A stretch of 64,000 bases of DNA from Psettodes erumei (Eukaryota; Chordata; Actinopteri; Pleuronectiformes; Psettodidae). Below the pieces are notes generated by a model. That model did no database searches. It worked only from the letters and a program-made list of their open reading frames with translations, and had not been told where the DNA came from. The position numbers and the translations under genes are program-made. Within the stretch, counting starts at the first letter, position 1. Each line of letters begins with the position of its first letter. Positions 13,800 to 26,784 of this stretch are shown in pieces. The stretch spans positions 1,116,001-1,180,000 of the forward strand of contig JAFBJZ010000863.1 in assembly GCA_016785225.1 (NCBI GenBank), read 5' to 3'.

Positions 13800-16700
13800 C
13801 TTGAGAGACACTGCACATCAAAGGTACTTATATTCCCAACAAAACGCCTGTTTTGCTGCCTTGGAAAAGGAGAACATGGATCACACCGCAGCACCAGCAG
13901 TGTTTAGAGGCGGCACTTCAGCCCCTGCATCGCTCTCCCGTACCGGCCTGCTGCCCTAACTGCAAGCTGTGCTGGTCACCGCAGATTTGGGCAACTCGCA
14001 AAATTGAGTGCAATCACAGGCGTAATTAAATTTTAGTTGTGTCCATTCCATTATTTGACTAACTGGCACAGCTTACTGGGGTACTTAACAGAGCAGAGCC
14101 ATCATTAGCGTTATTAGCTCCACCTGTGCTTTCCCTGCTATGACGAGCAGCACTGTCGACACCGGCGCTGACCAGAATATTAAGTTACAGGCAGGGGCTC
14201 AGGTTTGAGGTTGTTGTCCTCATATACATTATCATGTCCGAGATGCCAACACCACAGATGCCATCTGTTTCTACTCATTGCTTTGGTCATTTTTTAGTTT
14301 CCTTGTAAGCCAATCAACTTTTTACCCAAACATACACAACTTATGGAATTGTGACAGAGCCACTGAGCGTGTGAGGAGAATCTCCACTGATTTATGGAGA
14401 TTTCTCTCGTGTCTCTTCACAGAGAAACTATGTGGTAAAATGTCCACTGCTTATTCAACAGTATTGGCTCCAGTACTTACAAAACAACTTGTATATAATA
14501 GGCTGTTTCCACAGAAGGGGTAAATAATGAAATTGATTACTGGTAGTCTTGAATTGAACGGAGCTATCGATGTCGTCAGGAACACCTGGGCCTTTCCTCC
14601 AGCTGATATTATGAGAATGAATTAAAGAGAAGTAAAACCAGGTTATCACACTTCACACCCCCGTTGACTGGTTTCTGTTTTTGTTGTGCAGGTTCTGGAT
14701 CGGCACAACTTTAGGACTTTGATAAACTATAATAAGGAAAATTAGAGCATTAGCCATTTCAAAACTGTCAGGGAACGAACTGGTTTATGATCCTAAAAAT
14801 GTACCGTCATCGCAGTATGCTGCGGTGACAAACAACCGTAATACTCACTGTGATCAAAGGTGTTAAACACAGTTTTGGACCTCATCTGTTTGGATCAGGA
14901 TTATCAGCGCTGCCTCTGACATGCTCTGAATATCTCTGTAATAACAGCGGCTGCAGGCTCGAGGTCTCCTGAATCTGAATTCATGCGAGCTCAATCTCGG
15001 CTGCCTTCAACTCACCTCAGTAATTGGTTTCACTGTGATCTACAGTGACTGCTAAGCTATTCATAAGGGAGAGTCGCCACCGCTGCGGGGAGACCCGCCT
15101 TGTGCAGCAAGCCGGTGTACAGCCCAGCCGTACGCCACGCTCACTTAGAAATAATAAAGAGGGGTAACTCCGCTGCTTTTTAATTGCTGCCCATGATTAA
15201 ACTGCAAAGTGTTTTTAATTCGGTGGACACAGAGAGCTAACCATTATCTGAGAGGTTTCTACCAAATAAGCTGATCTCTCACTGAACCATTAGCAGCTCA
15301 GCTGGAGACAAAATGCATCAGCCGCATTTATGCCTCATACCTCTACAGTGTCGTCATTTCACATGATACCAATGGTAGAATAATGGTCCTCATATTTCTT
15401 ATAAAAAAAACCTTAACAGCTCCCTTTCATTTGTTTTCACTAAGGATATACCAAGTTTGCAGAAAATACAGCATGCATCAGCGGATATTTTCGCTCCAGC
15501 AGTGAAGGTTGCGGTGCTCATCATTACTCAGATTATTTTTTTTTCCTGATCCATTCAGGCTTCTGTTTTTATTATGACAGAAACTATTTAAAATGTCATT
15601 ACGGAAATGTTCTTTTTGTTAATCCCATAGTGGCTGTTGACTGACACTTTCATTAGTGGTGGGCACGCTTTTCAGAAATTACTACGTTTTTTTCCCTTTT
15701 TTTAAATCTGCAGTAAATCACTGCAAAACTGGTAACCCATCCAAAGCAATAAAGCTTAATCCAATCAGTGCTTTATGAGAGGAGGATGTGCAAGGTGCGT
15801 AATCAGACAAGCCCAGTGCAAGAGGCCAATTGTGTGATTTTGTGTTTTGATATGAAGACGGTGTAACGTGTACCATGAGTGATTGATTTTTCAAGGGTAT
15901 GCAGTTGTTTACTATCCATCTGAAATTGTGCTTTAAATCAGAAATCATTGTGCAGTCTTTAGTTTTTTCATCTATCTGTCTCTTCAACAGAGGAATTGAG
16001 ATGACACAACAAGATAAGAAAAATATGAATGTATGAAGAAAGTCAACCGAGGACCGCTTCAGCTTGAATCATTTTTTAAAATAATGACATAACATTGTCC
16101 GAATTACATAACATTAACAACGTAATGAGTAAATATAACATAATGTCAGCCGTCTGAGAGTCAACCCATGTTTCAAAAGAGAAGGCACTGTAGTTATGCT
16201 TGTAAAACATGGGGAAAAGCATTGGAGCATAAAAATATGCACCGGGTCTCATCAGTCAGACACACATGAGACTGTAAACACAGACAATTTCTATGTAAAC
16301 ATGCCTTCTAAACTCTATGTGATACGAACACTTTCCTGTGAAATACAGTAAACATGTTGCCGGCGAAAGGAAAAATTAAAATTCCCCTCAAATTGGTAGC
16401 TGAAGAAATGGCGGCCCCCAGTATAACCCACCCTAAAATTACTAAATGGCTACGAACATGACAAAAACATGGGTCGTGGCTTGACGCACACAGTCTGGAC
16501 AAGCTAAGAGGTGTCCTGAATTGAGTGAATTTGGGGAACACAAAGCTTTTTTGACACCACCATCTGATGCCTGAAATCTCTTAGCAACACAAATAACTGT
16601 CTCTAACTCTGCACAACCGAGTAATGACAGTCGTCATTTTCATTTTGGAGGATTTACACTCTTTCAGATCGGCCTATTATGCACTTTGGCGTTATGAATT

Positions 16701-17151
16701 TCTAATAAGCTGCAGCTCAGCTATCGTTGACAACTCAGCCTGTATTTCTTGGACAATTAGCATCCTGGAAATCATTGCTACCTTCAGGCAATAATTTCAT
16801 CATAAGATGAAAGCGATCTTTTGCAGTCAGAGGTTGTTTATTTTTTCTTCTTCAGAACTTAAAACACAAACAAGCACAAACTCAGAAACCATTTACTCTG
16901 CTTGTGTTTCCACCCTCTCTGCTTTTCTCCATCTCTTCCTGCGGTTAGTCTCTGTAAATTCGCAGGGCTCACGGGCTGTCACATCGTCTCGTTCCAGACG
17001 GGGACTTGGACTAAACACAATGAATGAACAGCCAAATAGTTGTAGTGCAGTAATGAGAGGGGGATGTCAGAAGAGCGGGAGGCCAGTCCTGATGTGCTGT
17101 CACAGAGGATATTCTCAAGGCCTGATCAGCCTCCCCTCTGCAGGCTAGATG

Positions 17152-17158
<7 letters not shown>

Positions 17159-17207
<49 letters not shown>
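17159..17207. repeat. (AC)n microsatellite, ~24 units
   Basis: An uninterrupted AC run preceded by a short CT run (17152-17158). Translation of the repeat creates Cys-Val reading frames on the minus strand that are not genes. Confidence 0.97.
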
Positions 17208-17208
<1 letters not shown>

Positions 17209-18009
17209 GCATTGAAGCCAAATAACATCCACGAGGCACATTGGGCTGTGTGCAAAACAAGGGCATGCGAACCATTTCCGAACAAGTAGCACCCTGACTT
17301 AAGCTGCGAGGATCCTGAGGGCCTGGCACGTCATCACGGCCCATCATTCTTCGCCCGCAGCTCCTGCCGACAAGGTCACATTCTTCAAAGCATCTTCTTA
17401 GCTCGCGTCAAATACACTTCGTTGAAGGGAGCTGTCTCCTCCAATTAACCCTTTGTAACGGCAGTTGACTGACAACCCGGGATGCTAAACATTGCTAAGC
17501 TGTCATTTCATCCAACATGGATGTCAGAAACGGGACGTCTCCAGAGAAGGGATTTGGGCTTTCTTTAGAAAGTTTGGGGAAGTGGTGTCGATGCCAAGTG
17601 GTGCCATTTAGCTAAAAAAAGTGTTTCTAAATGAAGGAAACTCAGTGTGGTGTTCACCGACCTACATTTGCATGGCTCAAATCCACTGTGCTGTAATCGC
17701 TGGACAACTGGGCAGATGCCACTTGATAAAGGTGTGAGTGCAACACCACCGAACTCTGGTGCAAACTGAACGTACAGCAGAACAAAAATTAATTGATAGA
17801 TTGATAGTCAGTCTGGCCTTAAATTCAAAAATTATAATTACATTAATTACCTCTGCTGGTCGCGGGAACTGTCAAAGAATCGGTTCCCATATATTGCATA
17901 TAAATACATACGGCCATTAGGTAACCATGGTAACATGCATGCAGCACACACTGTACCTGTTCCTGAAGTGAGTGAAACATACTGTGGGCATACGATAAGA
18001 GTCCCCTAG

Positions 18010-18031
18010 TATATATATATATATATATATA
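18010..18031. repeat. (TA)n microsatellite
   Basis: About eleven perfect TA units, directly read. Confidence 0.95.
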
Positions 18032-18482
18032 CATACTGCAATACAATGCAAGAACCCAAGTTAGTGAGGAAACATCTATCCAGACAAACTAACTGTACTG
18101 AACCATAATTGTCCACGCTAAGAAATCACAATAATAAGGAAGTAACTGGAAATGCAGGCAAAAAGGTTATTTACTGAATGGAAATGGAATGGCATTAGCT
18201 ATTTTGACTGTATATATTCATTTATTCTTATCTGATAAATCTGACAGCTGAGGTACTTACTATTCCAAAAATGCATTCCATCTCATTTCTCCATGCACAA
18301 ATATCTTGACAGGATATTTTTTAAATCCCTCTTAATATTTCTTTCTTTCAGCTTGGTTGGATCCAGGGGCGAGGAAAAAAAGAATTGCACTTGCTGCTGA
18401 TTCTGAGTTCACTGTGACCGAATGTGTCAGCGGCTGCTTTTGGAGCAACTGTTCAAGCATCAGGTTCCAGGTTTCTCCTCAA

Positions 18483-18555
18483 TCATGAGGTCCAGAAACA
18501 CGTGGAATAACCGAAGGGCCGTTCAGTCAAACACGTATCTGTTTCTGGATCATGA
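18483..18555. other. pre-miRNA-sized inverted repeat (fold-back)
   Basis: The left arm TCATGAGGTCCAGAAACA (18483-18500) and the right arm TGTTTCTGGATCATGA (18540-18555) are reverse complements over 16 pairs, with a two-base GG bulge in the left arm. Inside, CGTG (18501-18504) can pair with CACG after a four-base bulge, giving about 20 pairs in 73 bases. The size is that of a miRNA precursor or a tiny fold-back element. I recognise no known mature miRNA seed in it, and no transcript evidence is available. It could also be a chance or transposon-derived palindrome. Confidence 0.5.
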
Positions 18556-21254
18556 GGAGCTGGAGCCTGTCCCAGCGCACACTGATGTATGGACTTTTCT
18601 GCTAATCTAATCTCATCCCTAAATCTGTACCTCATTACAATGGAGGGCGTGACAGTTTAATGAATCCACGTGTGAGCGGTACAGAATGTGCTGTACAGTA
18701 GCAGCCGCAGTAGTCTCCTGTCAGAGCAGGTGACCACAGAACAAAATAAAAGGAGAAAAAAAAAATACATATCCTGTTCCTTATCACCGAAAGCCAGAAA
18801 TGGAGAGACCTCATTCTCAAGTGAAGATCGCTATCAACAGGTTGGCCCCGGTAGGAACTGTGTGGCCAGCTGCTTTTTCAAGGCTCTCTATATTCCTACA
18901 GTGGAGATGCCCTGAGGCCTTCAGCGACCCCCGAGTCCATATCTGACAGCACAGCTTTCAAAGATGCCTGGGATGCTAGTCATGATGAAGAGCAGGAGAG
19001 AGGGCATCTGGCACTATATATTTAAGCCTTTCCTCCCACAGGGAGCCGAGACAACTCCACCACACTCCTCTAAGTCACAGAACTACGAGGCGCTCACAGC
19101 TGGAAGACAATGTATTTTCTAAATAGCTGCTGAGTCATCTCCCTGTTAGTATGCACGCATCCTCAGCTGCAAGTCACAGCAGACGGGACTTAAAAATAGT
19201 AGATTAAAATGTTGGTATTTATCCTTCTTCCTCATATAATCCTCCTCACCGGATAGGGGAGCGCTCGGGTTTCCAGCAGCAGTAAATGAAACCACAGGCT
19301 AGGTGTGTAGCAAGCGAGGAGTGCGAGCCACTCGCTGCAATCCAACGTGACAACTCAAACGCATTTATATTTGTTGCACATTTTCTTCAAGGCTGTTTTT
19401 TTAACCCCATCTCAGAGAAGTCACGTTTCCATACAAGTAAACTGCAAAACAGTAACTGTGTTTTGTGGGAAATGTAATTTGCAGGCTGGATGACATTCAA
19501 GGGCAACGTTAAGGCAACAACAGCACTTAAGTTAAACCGCAACACTGGCTTAAGCAAAGGAGGAGACTGTGGTTTTGGTTACATGTAATTAAACATGTTG
19601 TGCCTAAAGTCACTGTCTACTTCTTTATATCAAACCAGAACACAGTACAGTTTAATACAGTACAATCTGAATCACTGGCAACTAAAATCTCATTAAAGCT
19701 TCACTGCAACAATGGATCACATGACTGCGTGCTTGAAGCGACAGACCAGAATCATCAGCCAGCGCTGCGGTCACGGCTCCACGGAGCACATTTATGTCTT
19801 CCAGCTAATTGTTTGGGTTTACCAGCGCACAACTCTACCGCTGGGTGACGTTTCACTGCTCTCATCAGCCTCGTTTCCAGCAGCTGCCGCCGGCAAAATG
19901 TACGGTGCACGGCCCAACCGACACCAAGCGGCAGACGGACAACGTTAACAACTATAGCAGCAACTTCAGCAGAAACACAACTCAAAACTACTGCCAACTG
20001 CCACAACCTTATTATAAAGCACCAATATGTCAGACAACTCGTTCCACTGTGGCCAGAAAGTGGATCAATGCCCTTGGCATTACTGTGCGTATGTAACATA
20101 ACATTTTGTGTTTTGTTGTTAACCTGGGATTAAATGAAGAACTCAGTTTATCCCATACCTTGCTTTATCTTTTTTGATGAGCTCTCAGCGGGGCCTTGTG
20201 CTCCCTCTGTCTGTGTAGTGGGCAGAACTGTGGGGGGAAGAAAAAAAAAAAGAAACACTCAAATGTTATTTGCTGCTGCTGCTGTTGAGAGGAAGATCAA
20301 TGCGGGGGTGAACGATGAGCTGGAGGATATTACAGAGGAAGAAAAGGGAGGACGGAGACGGGGATGGAGGAAAATGAGCCACCAGACAGAGGACGGTAAA
20401 CCAAAACAGAGTGAGACAAAGTGACTCTGAGAGCCAGGATGAATATGCTCATTAGTGTGGCTGGATGCTTTCCTTCAACAGCGTGCGTCTCAAACAAAAC
20501 GGCGAGATGACCTCTACGCTTTTGTCAGCGTTTCAGATGGCGTCTTCACCGGATCGATGCTGGCTGAAAAATTCTTCCAACAAACTAAATAAACGGCGCA
20601 TAGAAAAAGAGGTGTCACATTCTTTCATCCTGCGCCGCTGTCTGAGGGATTGTTTTAAAAAAAAAAAACGCTGGCTTGGTCGCAGATATAGTGTTAGGTA
20701 CTGATCTGAGTTTTATCACTGAGATATCTGCGGTGCCGTCTTGAAAGTTAGAGTCTTTCCTGCATATTAAAGGTGACATGAGCTCTTGTAGCAAACGGCT
20801 CTGGTAGATATTAATAAAATATACGCTCCGTCTCCAGGTTTCAGTTTGCAGCATGTTTTACTATTCTCTTAAATCCATCTTCAAGTCCCTTTTACCTCCG
20901 TGGCTTTTTGCTTTTTGTGACATTTCAGCAACTTCACTATAGAAAACAACACGCTGTCACTGCCATGACTATTTATTTACACATAAATAGTACATAAAAG
21001 ATGCAAATATTCAACACAGTAAGTGCGGTTGTTAGAGACATGATAAAGCACCACAGTTTTGTCGCTTCAACATAAAACTGTTCGTTTTATAACGGTGCAG
21101 AGCGGCTGTAGCGGTGGGATGGTTTTTTTCCTCTTTTTCGGTAAGTGGCTGTCACTATAAAATCATGTAGTTGTGAATGTTTAATGTAAAGTAGCCCTGA
21201 AGGGACAGTGCAGTATGCACAGAGGAGCAGGTGGAAAAATTAAAGTGACACAGC

Positions 21255-21280
21255 GTGTGTGTGTGTGTGTGTGTGTGTGT
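21255..21280. repeat. (GT)13 microsatellite
   Basis: Perfect GT run, directly read. Confidence 0.95.
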
Positions 21281-22254
21281 TGATAAAGCTTCATGAGTGC
21301 TGTGGAGAGATTCCACAGTTGCTTAGAAAAAGGCTGAGGAAGTATTATTATTTTTATTTCTTTTTTAACCCATCAAAGCAAACAGACACATGATGCTGAG
21401 GATCAAGTGTAACTCTGCCAGGAGGAAGATTTTTAAAAAAAAACAACCTACTGAATAACTACTTCATCACAAGTCACTGATGTTAATTGGCATTGTGCAT
21501 TTATATTTTTATCAGTTCAGCCACCAGAGATGCAGATAACGTTTCGACTGGAAGAGACACCTTCGCCTGTGTGAGAAAATGCCGAGCGAGGTCTCGGAGG
21601 ATTTGCACTCCAGAAAACCAGTAATCCACGTGTGTTAACAAATCTTAAAGAGGCGAGGAGAGAAGGTTTTGAGTGTTTATCACAAGCCCAAAAAACTCCC
21701 GTTTTCCTTCTGTTCATCACATAAAAACATGAAGAAAAATAGTTTATATGTACACAGACATGATTAATTAATAGTGGGAAAGCTTGTTCCACATGTAACT
21801 CCACTGTTTGTTTCCCCTCATGCAACCATGCACTGCAACGGCTGACCAAATAACCCCGATAAAATAAATCAGAATTTTTTTTTTTAATGGTGCTTTGTTT
21901 TCATATCTTCACGTTAGAGTATAGGTAACCATAGAAATCCCAACAGCAGGTAAACATAAAAACTCATTTCTAAAGTGCCAGTCAAGTGTGCAGCTCTTTG
22001 GGGACTTCAGTAAGTCTGTTCAATCAAACAGTTTTTTGTTTTTTTGTCAGGGCAGGTCACTCATAAACACTGTCTGCACGTGCACTTAGCAAAATCTCAG
22101 CAAAAATTCCAAGCACTACAAACGCACGACTGTAAAAACAGTTATGTCTACGTGTAAATTCAGGATTCAACCATATTATCCACAAAATGGCGGATGCAGT
22201 TGGCGAACATATGGGTCATTCAATGAATTTACGAGCAGGGACTCGCCCATATGT

Positions 22255-22256
<2 letters not shown>

Positions 22257-22287
<31 letters not shown>
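22257..22287. repeat. (AC)n microsatellite, ~15 units
   Basis: Perfect AC run, directly read, ending in ATAT. Confidence 0.95.
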
Positions 22288-22290
<3 letters not shown>

Positions 22291-23893
22291 TTAACGTCAC
22301 AATAACTTGCTCTCCACACGTTGGCAAGTTACAACACACGCATTAACCCTGGTTAATATCCGCAACATACCTGAAAAGACGGTAGAAATAATCACTAACG
22401 TGACGGGGTGGCGCTTCCTCAGCGACATCTTCAAACTAAAAGGGGGTAATTACCGCGATTCCCGCCAATTTATGTGGGCGGAGACCAGAGCAATCGATCC
22501 CAGACTATCATATTAAGACCACTTAGTAGATCACAGGTCAATGCGGTAGCTGCTTACCTTTCACAATAAAGTGAACAATGTGAAAGAAACTTCGTTTCAA
22601 TTTTACCTGCGGTTTTTACCGCTTTTATGGCTTTAGTCAGTCCCTGTTAGTGTTATTAACTTGCGTATAGTCTTTTAAATATCATCCACTAACAATTACT
22701 AATCATGAATTTACAATACTTTTTTAAACGTATAACAGAATATGAACGTATTACCTTTTTCACTACCAGTTGGACGTGCGTGACATGAATTTAAATGACA
22801 AATTATTATTTTTTCTGAAGTGAAATGATAGTTACTGAGCCAAGGCCAGTAAGCTATTAACTTAAAGCTTTAAAATGAGAGGTTTCACATGCTGTCTCCC
22901 CTGGTCTTCCTCTCCAGCTTACTCCACTGCCAGTAACTACAGCCTTGAAAAATTGCAACAGAGTTGAATCAACACCTCTGAAACAGTGTCAACACAAACT
23001 GAGTGTTTTTGAGCTTATAAATTTCACCAGGCTTAAATGACTCAAGTACAGTAAACCTGAAAATGAGCTTAGCCTTAATGATAACTAGCTCCGCAACTCT
23101 GTTTTGCTAGTATGTTGATATCAAGCTTAATGTCCACCTTTTTTCAGTCTACAGTCAGGGCAAACCTTACGCCACTTCTGTGCATGAAGGCTGAACATGA
23201 GAAAGCAAACTGCCAAACACATAACTAGTAGTTGAATGTGTTTATGATTTATTAATGCATTTGTATCTATTTGTGCATTTTTCTACCAATCTTCTCCCGG
23301 TTTTGGTTAAGAGAGGTGGACTGTGTGCAAGACCTGGAGTATGTTTCTACAAAAATATCCATACATATGTATTATTAAAAAAAGAAGAAAAAGGGAACAG
23401 AACCTTGATTTTTCCAAATGTCAGCTAACTTGCCTTTCACTGCTGGAGCAGCATTTCATTGTGTTGCGGCCCCTTTCTAACCTTGTGTACAAATATGTAT
23501 GTGTGATAAGTAATAAAATAGCTCCTGAAATGCAACTTTTCGCGGGATAAAAAAAAAAACACATCACACCACTATATTATCTTCAGCCTTTTATTTCACC
23601 ATCCACTGCTTTATGGGGCAGGCATTCAAACACAGCCCCCCTTTTTCATGACTGACTACCCTAAACACACATGGATTATTCATATAAAGAGAAGCCCAAG
23701 GATCTCTTTTCAGCATGGACTCGAGGGGGAATAGAAAACATAAAGACCCTATAGGGCTGCATCTTGTGGATGGGTGCTCCCTGTACATGTAAATGATACA
23801 CTCTGAGTGGCCACCCCAGCGCATCCTCGCATTCATGCTGCTGAACTGCACTGAATGGATTTCCCAGAGGAGGGAGGGGTTAAGGACATCAGA

Positions 23894-23916
23894 GGGGGTG
23901 GGCATTGGGGGGGGGG
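23894..23916 (+). other. G-rich tract with G-quadruplex potential
   Basis: Three G runs (5, 3 and 10 bases) are separated by T and by CATT. The ten-G run can supply two tetrad columns, so a four-column quadruplex is possible. It is less regular than the motif at 41642. Confidence 0.4.
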
Positions 23917-26763
23917 CTGTAAGCTTTACAGAAAGAGGTTGTTGGGTGAAAGGGGACCTTGCCCTGGGCAAGGATTGGGTAAAAAGCTGTCTGTGTCTTG
24001 GGTTTATGGCTCAGTACAGTCCCTCCCTCCTCTTAACCCCTCCCCAACCTCTTTTCATCCCGCTCCCAGCTTTTCAATAAGAGGGGTTTGGGGGGGCACA
24101 TATTTGTGTGAAACAAAGAGGGACACAACACTGATGGCAGCTATCAGACACCTGAATTTGTCCCCTTAACCCTGGCTATAGCTGACACAAATTGCTTTCC
24201 TGTGCGTCCCTGTTTGCCCGCACTCTCCTTAGACTCTTACTTATTCCATCCCAAAGAGAAGTGACAGCCAATTCAGTCAAAAGTGGAAATCAGCTTTCTG
24301 GATAGCTTTATAGAGACTTGGTCACACTGTGTTTTTATATGTGGGTTTTTGTGCATATGAAGACTGAAAGCAAAAAATAATTTTGCTGTCCAAAAAGGGA
24401 AATTGACTGAGTTCTCTGATGTATGCATTTATTCCTCCATACGGAGCTGGCTTGATGCTGCATTTGAAGCTGACAGTTAAGATGACAAGCTTACAACTGC
24501 ACAGCAACTAATTTGCAAGTTAGTTTTTTCTAGAGAGTGTTTTTCTATGTTGAAAAGGCCTTTTGGAAGCATATTAGTCAATACTTGATAAGGATCCGAG
24601 AAAAAAACAGGATCATATATTTGGGTTTTTTTGTGTGTATATAACATGACTATAAGCCACTTTTTTGATTGTAGGTCTTCTCTGCCAGCTTCCTTATTGT
24701 GTAGGGATCTACATAAGGGGTATAAACTAAATTCAAAAGACAAGGTACACTTCAAAATTAATGTCCATGTCAATGTTCTTTGCAGAGTTTGCAAGCAGAA
24801 TAATTATTGTAAGCTTTGTCCAACATTTACACTATTAAGTGTTATGTAGATAAGTTGTCTCACTGTGTTAAAATCCAGGAACTTTTGAAGGAATTTCTCA
24901 TGGCATATCTGGGTCAGGTGGCGACCAGCACAATGCATTCTTAACGAGCAGCAATGGATTTCAGTTAAAGAAAAAAAAACCCACAACAACATCCAAAGCA
25001 GCAAGAGTCATGTGATTTCCTTTAAACCTTGTAGCAATTCACTGTCAACTAAGGTCGGTTCTTCAAATTTGCGACTTGTGCTCTGAATTAGATTGAACGC
25101 TTGAAGGCCATTCTCAACTCTTTCATCCATCTCCAGGGCAAATATGTGAGAAGGACACTGTCATTGATGCTGATACTGAGATCATTGTAAAGGAGTCTGT
25201 GAATAACTCCTACCACTTTGTGCACATACATTTTCAAGATGAGCTACATTATGTATGTATGTATGTAGGAATGATGCATAGCCAAATAGGATTCATTTTA
25301 TTTTTCTTTTCAGAAAAAATCTAGTTGAAAGACACTTACCTTAACAGAAGCAATAGTCATTTAGTTCCGTTTAACAGTGACCACTTGACAGACTTAACAG
25401 CCATACATCATCCATATGTCTGTTTATGTTGGAGGACAGCTTGTAATAATACACTTTATTCATCTAAGTGAAATCTTTCATAATGTCAATTTTCTGCACA
25501 TCTGTTTTCGTGCACAAAGTGCATCTCTTCTTCATGTAACTTATTGTAGACCTTAGGTACACAGGCTGTTAGAAGTTGATTGTGATAACCAACCAGAAAG
25601 TGTGCTGTGTTAAATAACTCTTCTGATATGGTTTCCGCCCATCATTAACATTATTTTAAACAGGGTTTATATTTACGACTGGAATCCAGCCCGCTGACAT
25701 CCTGCATATGAGCTGGGGAGAATAAAAATAAATAAGAGCAGCTGATGGTGTTTGGCAAACGGCTTGAAGTGAATGAGAGGATGAAGCATGGCGTTCTGGC
25801 AAAGCACAGAAGTCATGCTTGTATACTGGCAGATTGGTATCAGCTGTTTGCACAGTGATTTACACGCCCAATCATATCCATGCAGGTGTACAGCCCAGGC
25901 CTGAGATTTACCACTGTTATCAAGCGACTGTGCTCATGCCAACGACCCCTCTGCTACTTCAGCTCCCCCTCACCACCTGAACCCCCTCCTACTGTAAATG
26001 CTCTTTTGTATCGCTACTTTTACAGATGATTTATGTTCATGTTTGTTTATTTAGGGGGGAGGGGATACATTTTCGGCAGAATCTTTGTTGAGGCTCAGAT
26101 CCCTTGAGAGCCCCCTCTTTTCTGCCACATCTAACTGTATAATCGTTTACTACAAATGGTCCATTACTTGATGTGAGTGTCTCCGGCTCAAGTGGCCATT
26201 ATTCAACAAGCTACTCCATTCAGTGCGGAGCCGTGGCACTTGAAGTTTCCCTCAGATTCCTCTGTTCAAAGTTCAGTGTAGAATGTATTGCCGTCATCTC
26301 TCCCTTCTTCCCCACAGACTGCAGAATGAGTTCACTCTTTGTCATGAATGTCCATTTTGATTTGGTGTACAAAATTTCCTCCAGGACTTTATGGGGCATA
26401 ATGAAGTATTACCGTAGCCCCGATACCACATGATATTCGTGACATTCACTGACTAGTGCAGTTCTCATTATGATCAAACTGGCTCTTAAAGCTCGTCGTC
26501 TAGGAAGACTGAACTTTCTGGGTCGGAGTGTTCCTGGATTGTCACCGACTCACAGCATTGTGTTGTTTGTATAATGATGGGGGACAGTAAGATGACACAT
26601 TGAAGGGAGATTTTAGAGATTTATGTTATGCGTTTGTAGTTCAGAACCTAAATTACTTAGTTCCACTGTTAGGACAAAGCAAATATGGGAAAAAAATCGT
26701 CTTGAAGGAAAATCAAACAAAACAGACATAGGTCTGGAACAGCAGGAACACCAGGAAATGAAA

Positions 26764-26784
26764 AGTGAAGTGAAGTGAAGTGAA
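26764..26784. repeat. (GTGAA)n minisatellite, ~4 units
   Basis: Four tandem five-base GTGAA-type units, directly read. Confidence 0.85.

Larger units (their letters stand above)
13800..18482. other. intergenic, no gene seen
   Basis: No exon or RNA gene is recognised. It contains microsatellites at 17159 and 18010 and three homeodomain-core-rich, repeat-free stretches (about 14010-14200, 15140-15310 and 16660-16800) that could be conserved regulatory DNA but cannot be shown to be so from one sequence. Confidence 0.5.
18556..23890. other. intergenic, no gene supported
   Basis: It holds microsatellites at 21255 and 22257. A cluster of overlapping open frames at 19600-20100 occurs in locally CG-containing sequence, but none resembles a known protein. 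The segment about 22300-22510 is richer in CpG than its surroundings but shows no promoter layout I can defend. Confidence 0.5.

Noticed and set aside
19600..20100. Cluster of overlapping open frames on both strands
   Set aside because: None is protein-family-like, the frames contradict each other, and there is no exon structure. The locus could be old repeat DNA, but no ends are definable.
23591..23971. 126-codon minus-strand open frame
   Set aside because: The length comes partly from the G/C-rich tract at 23894-23916, and no family resemblance is seen.
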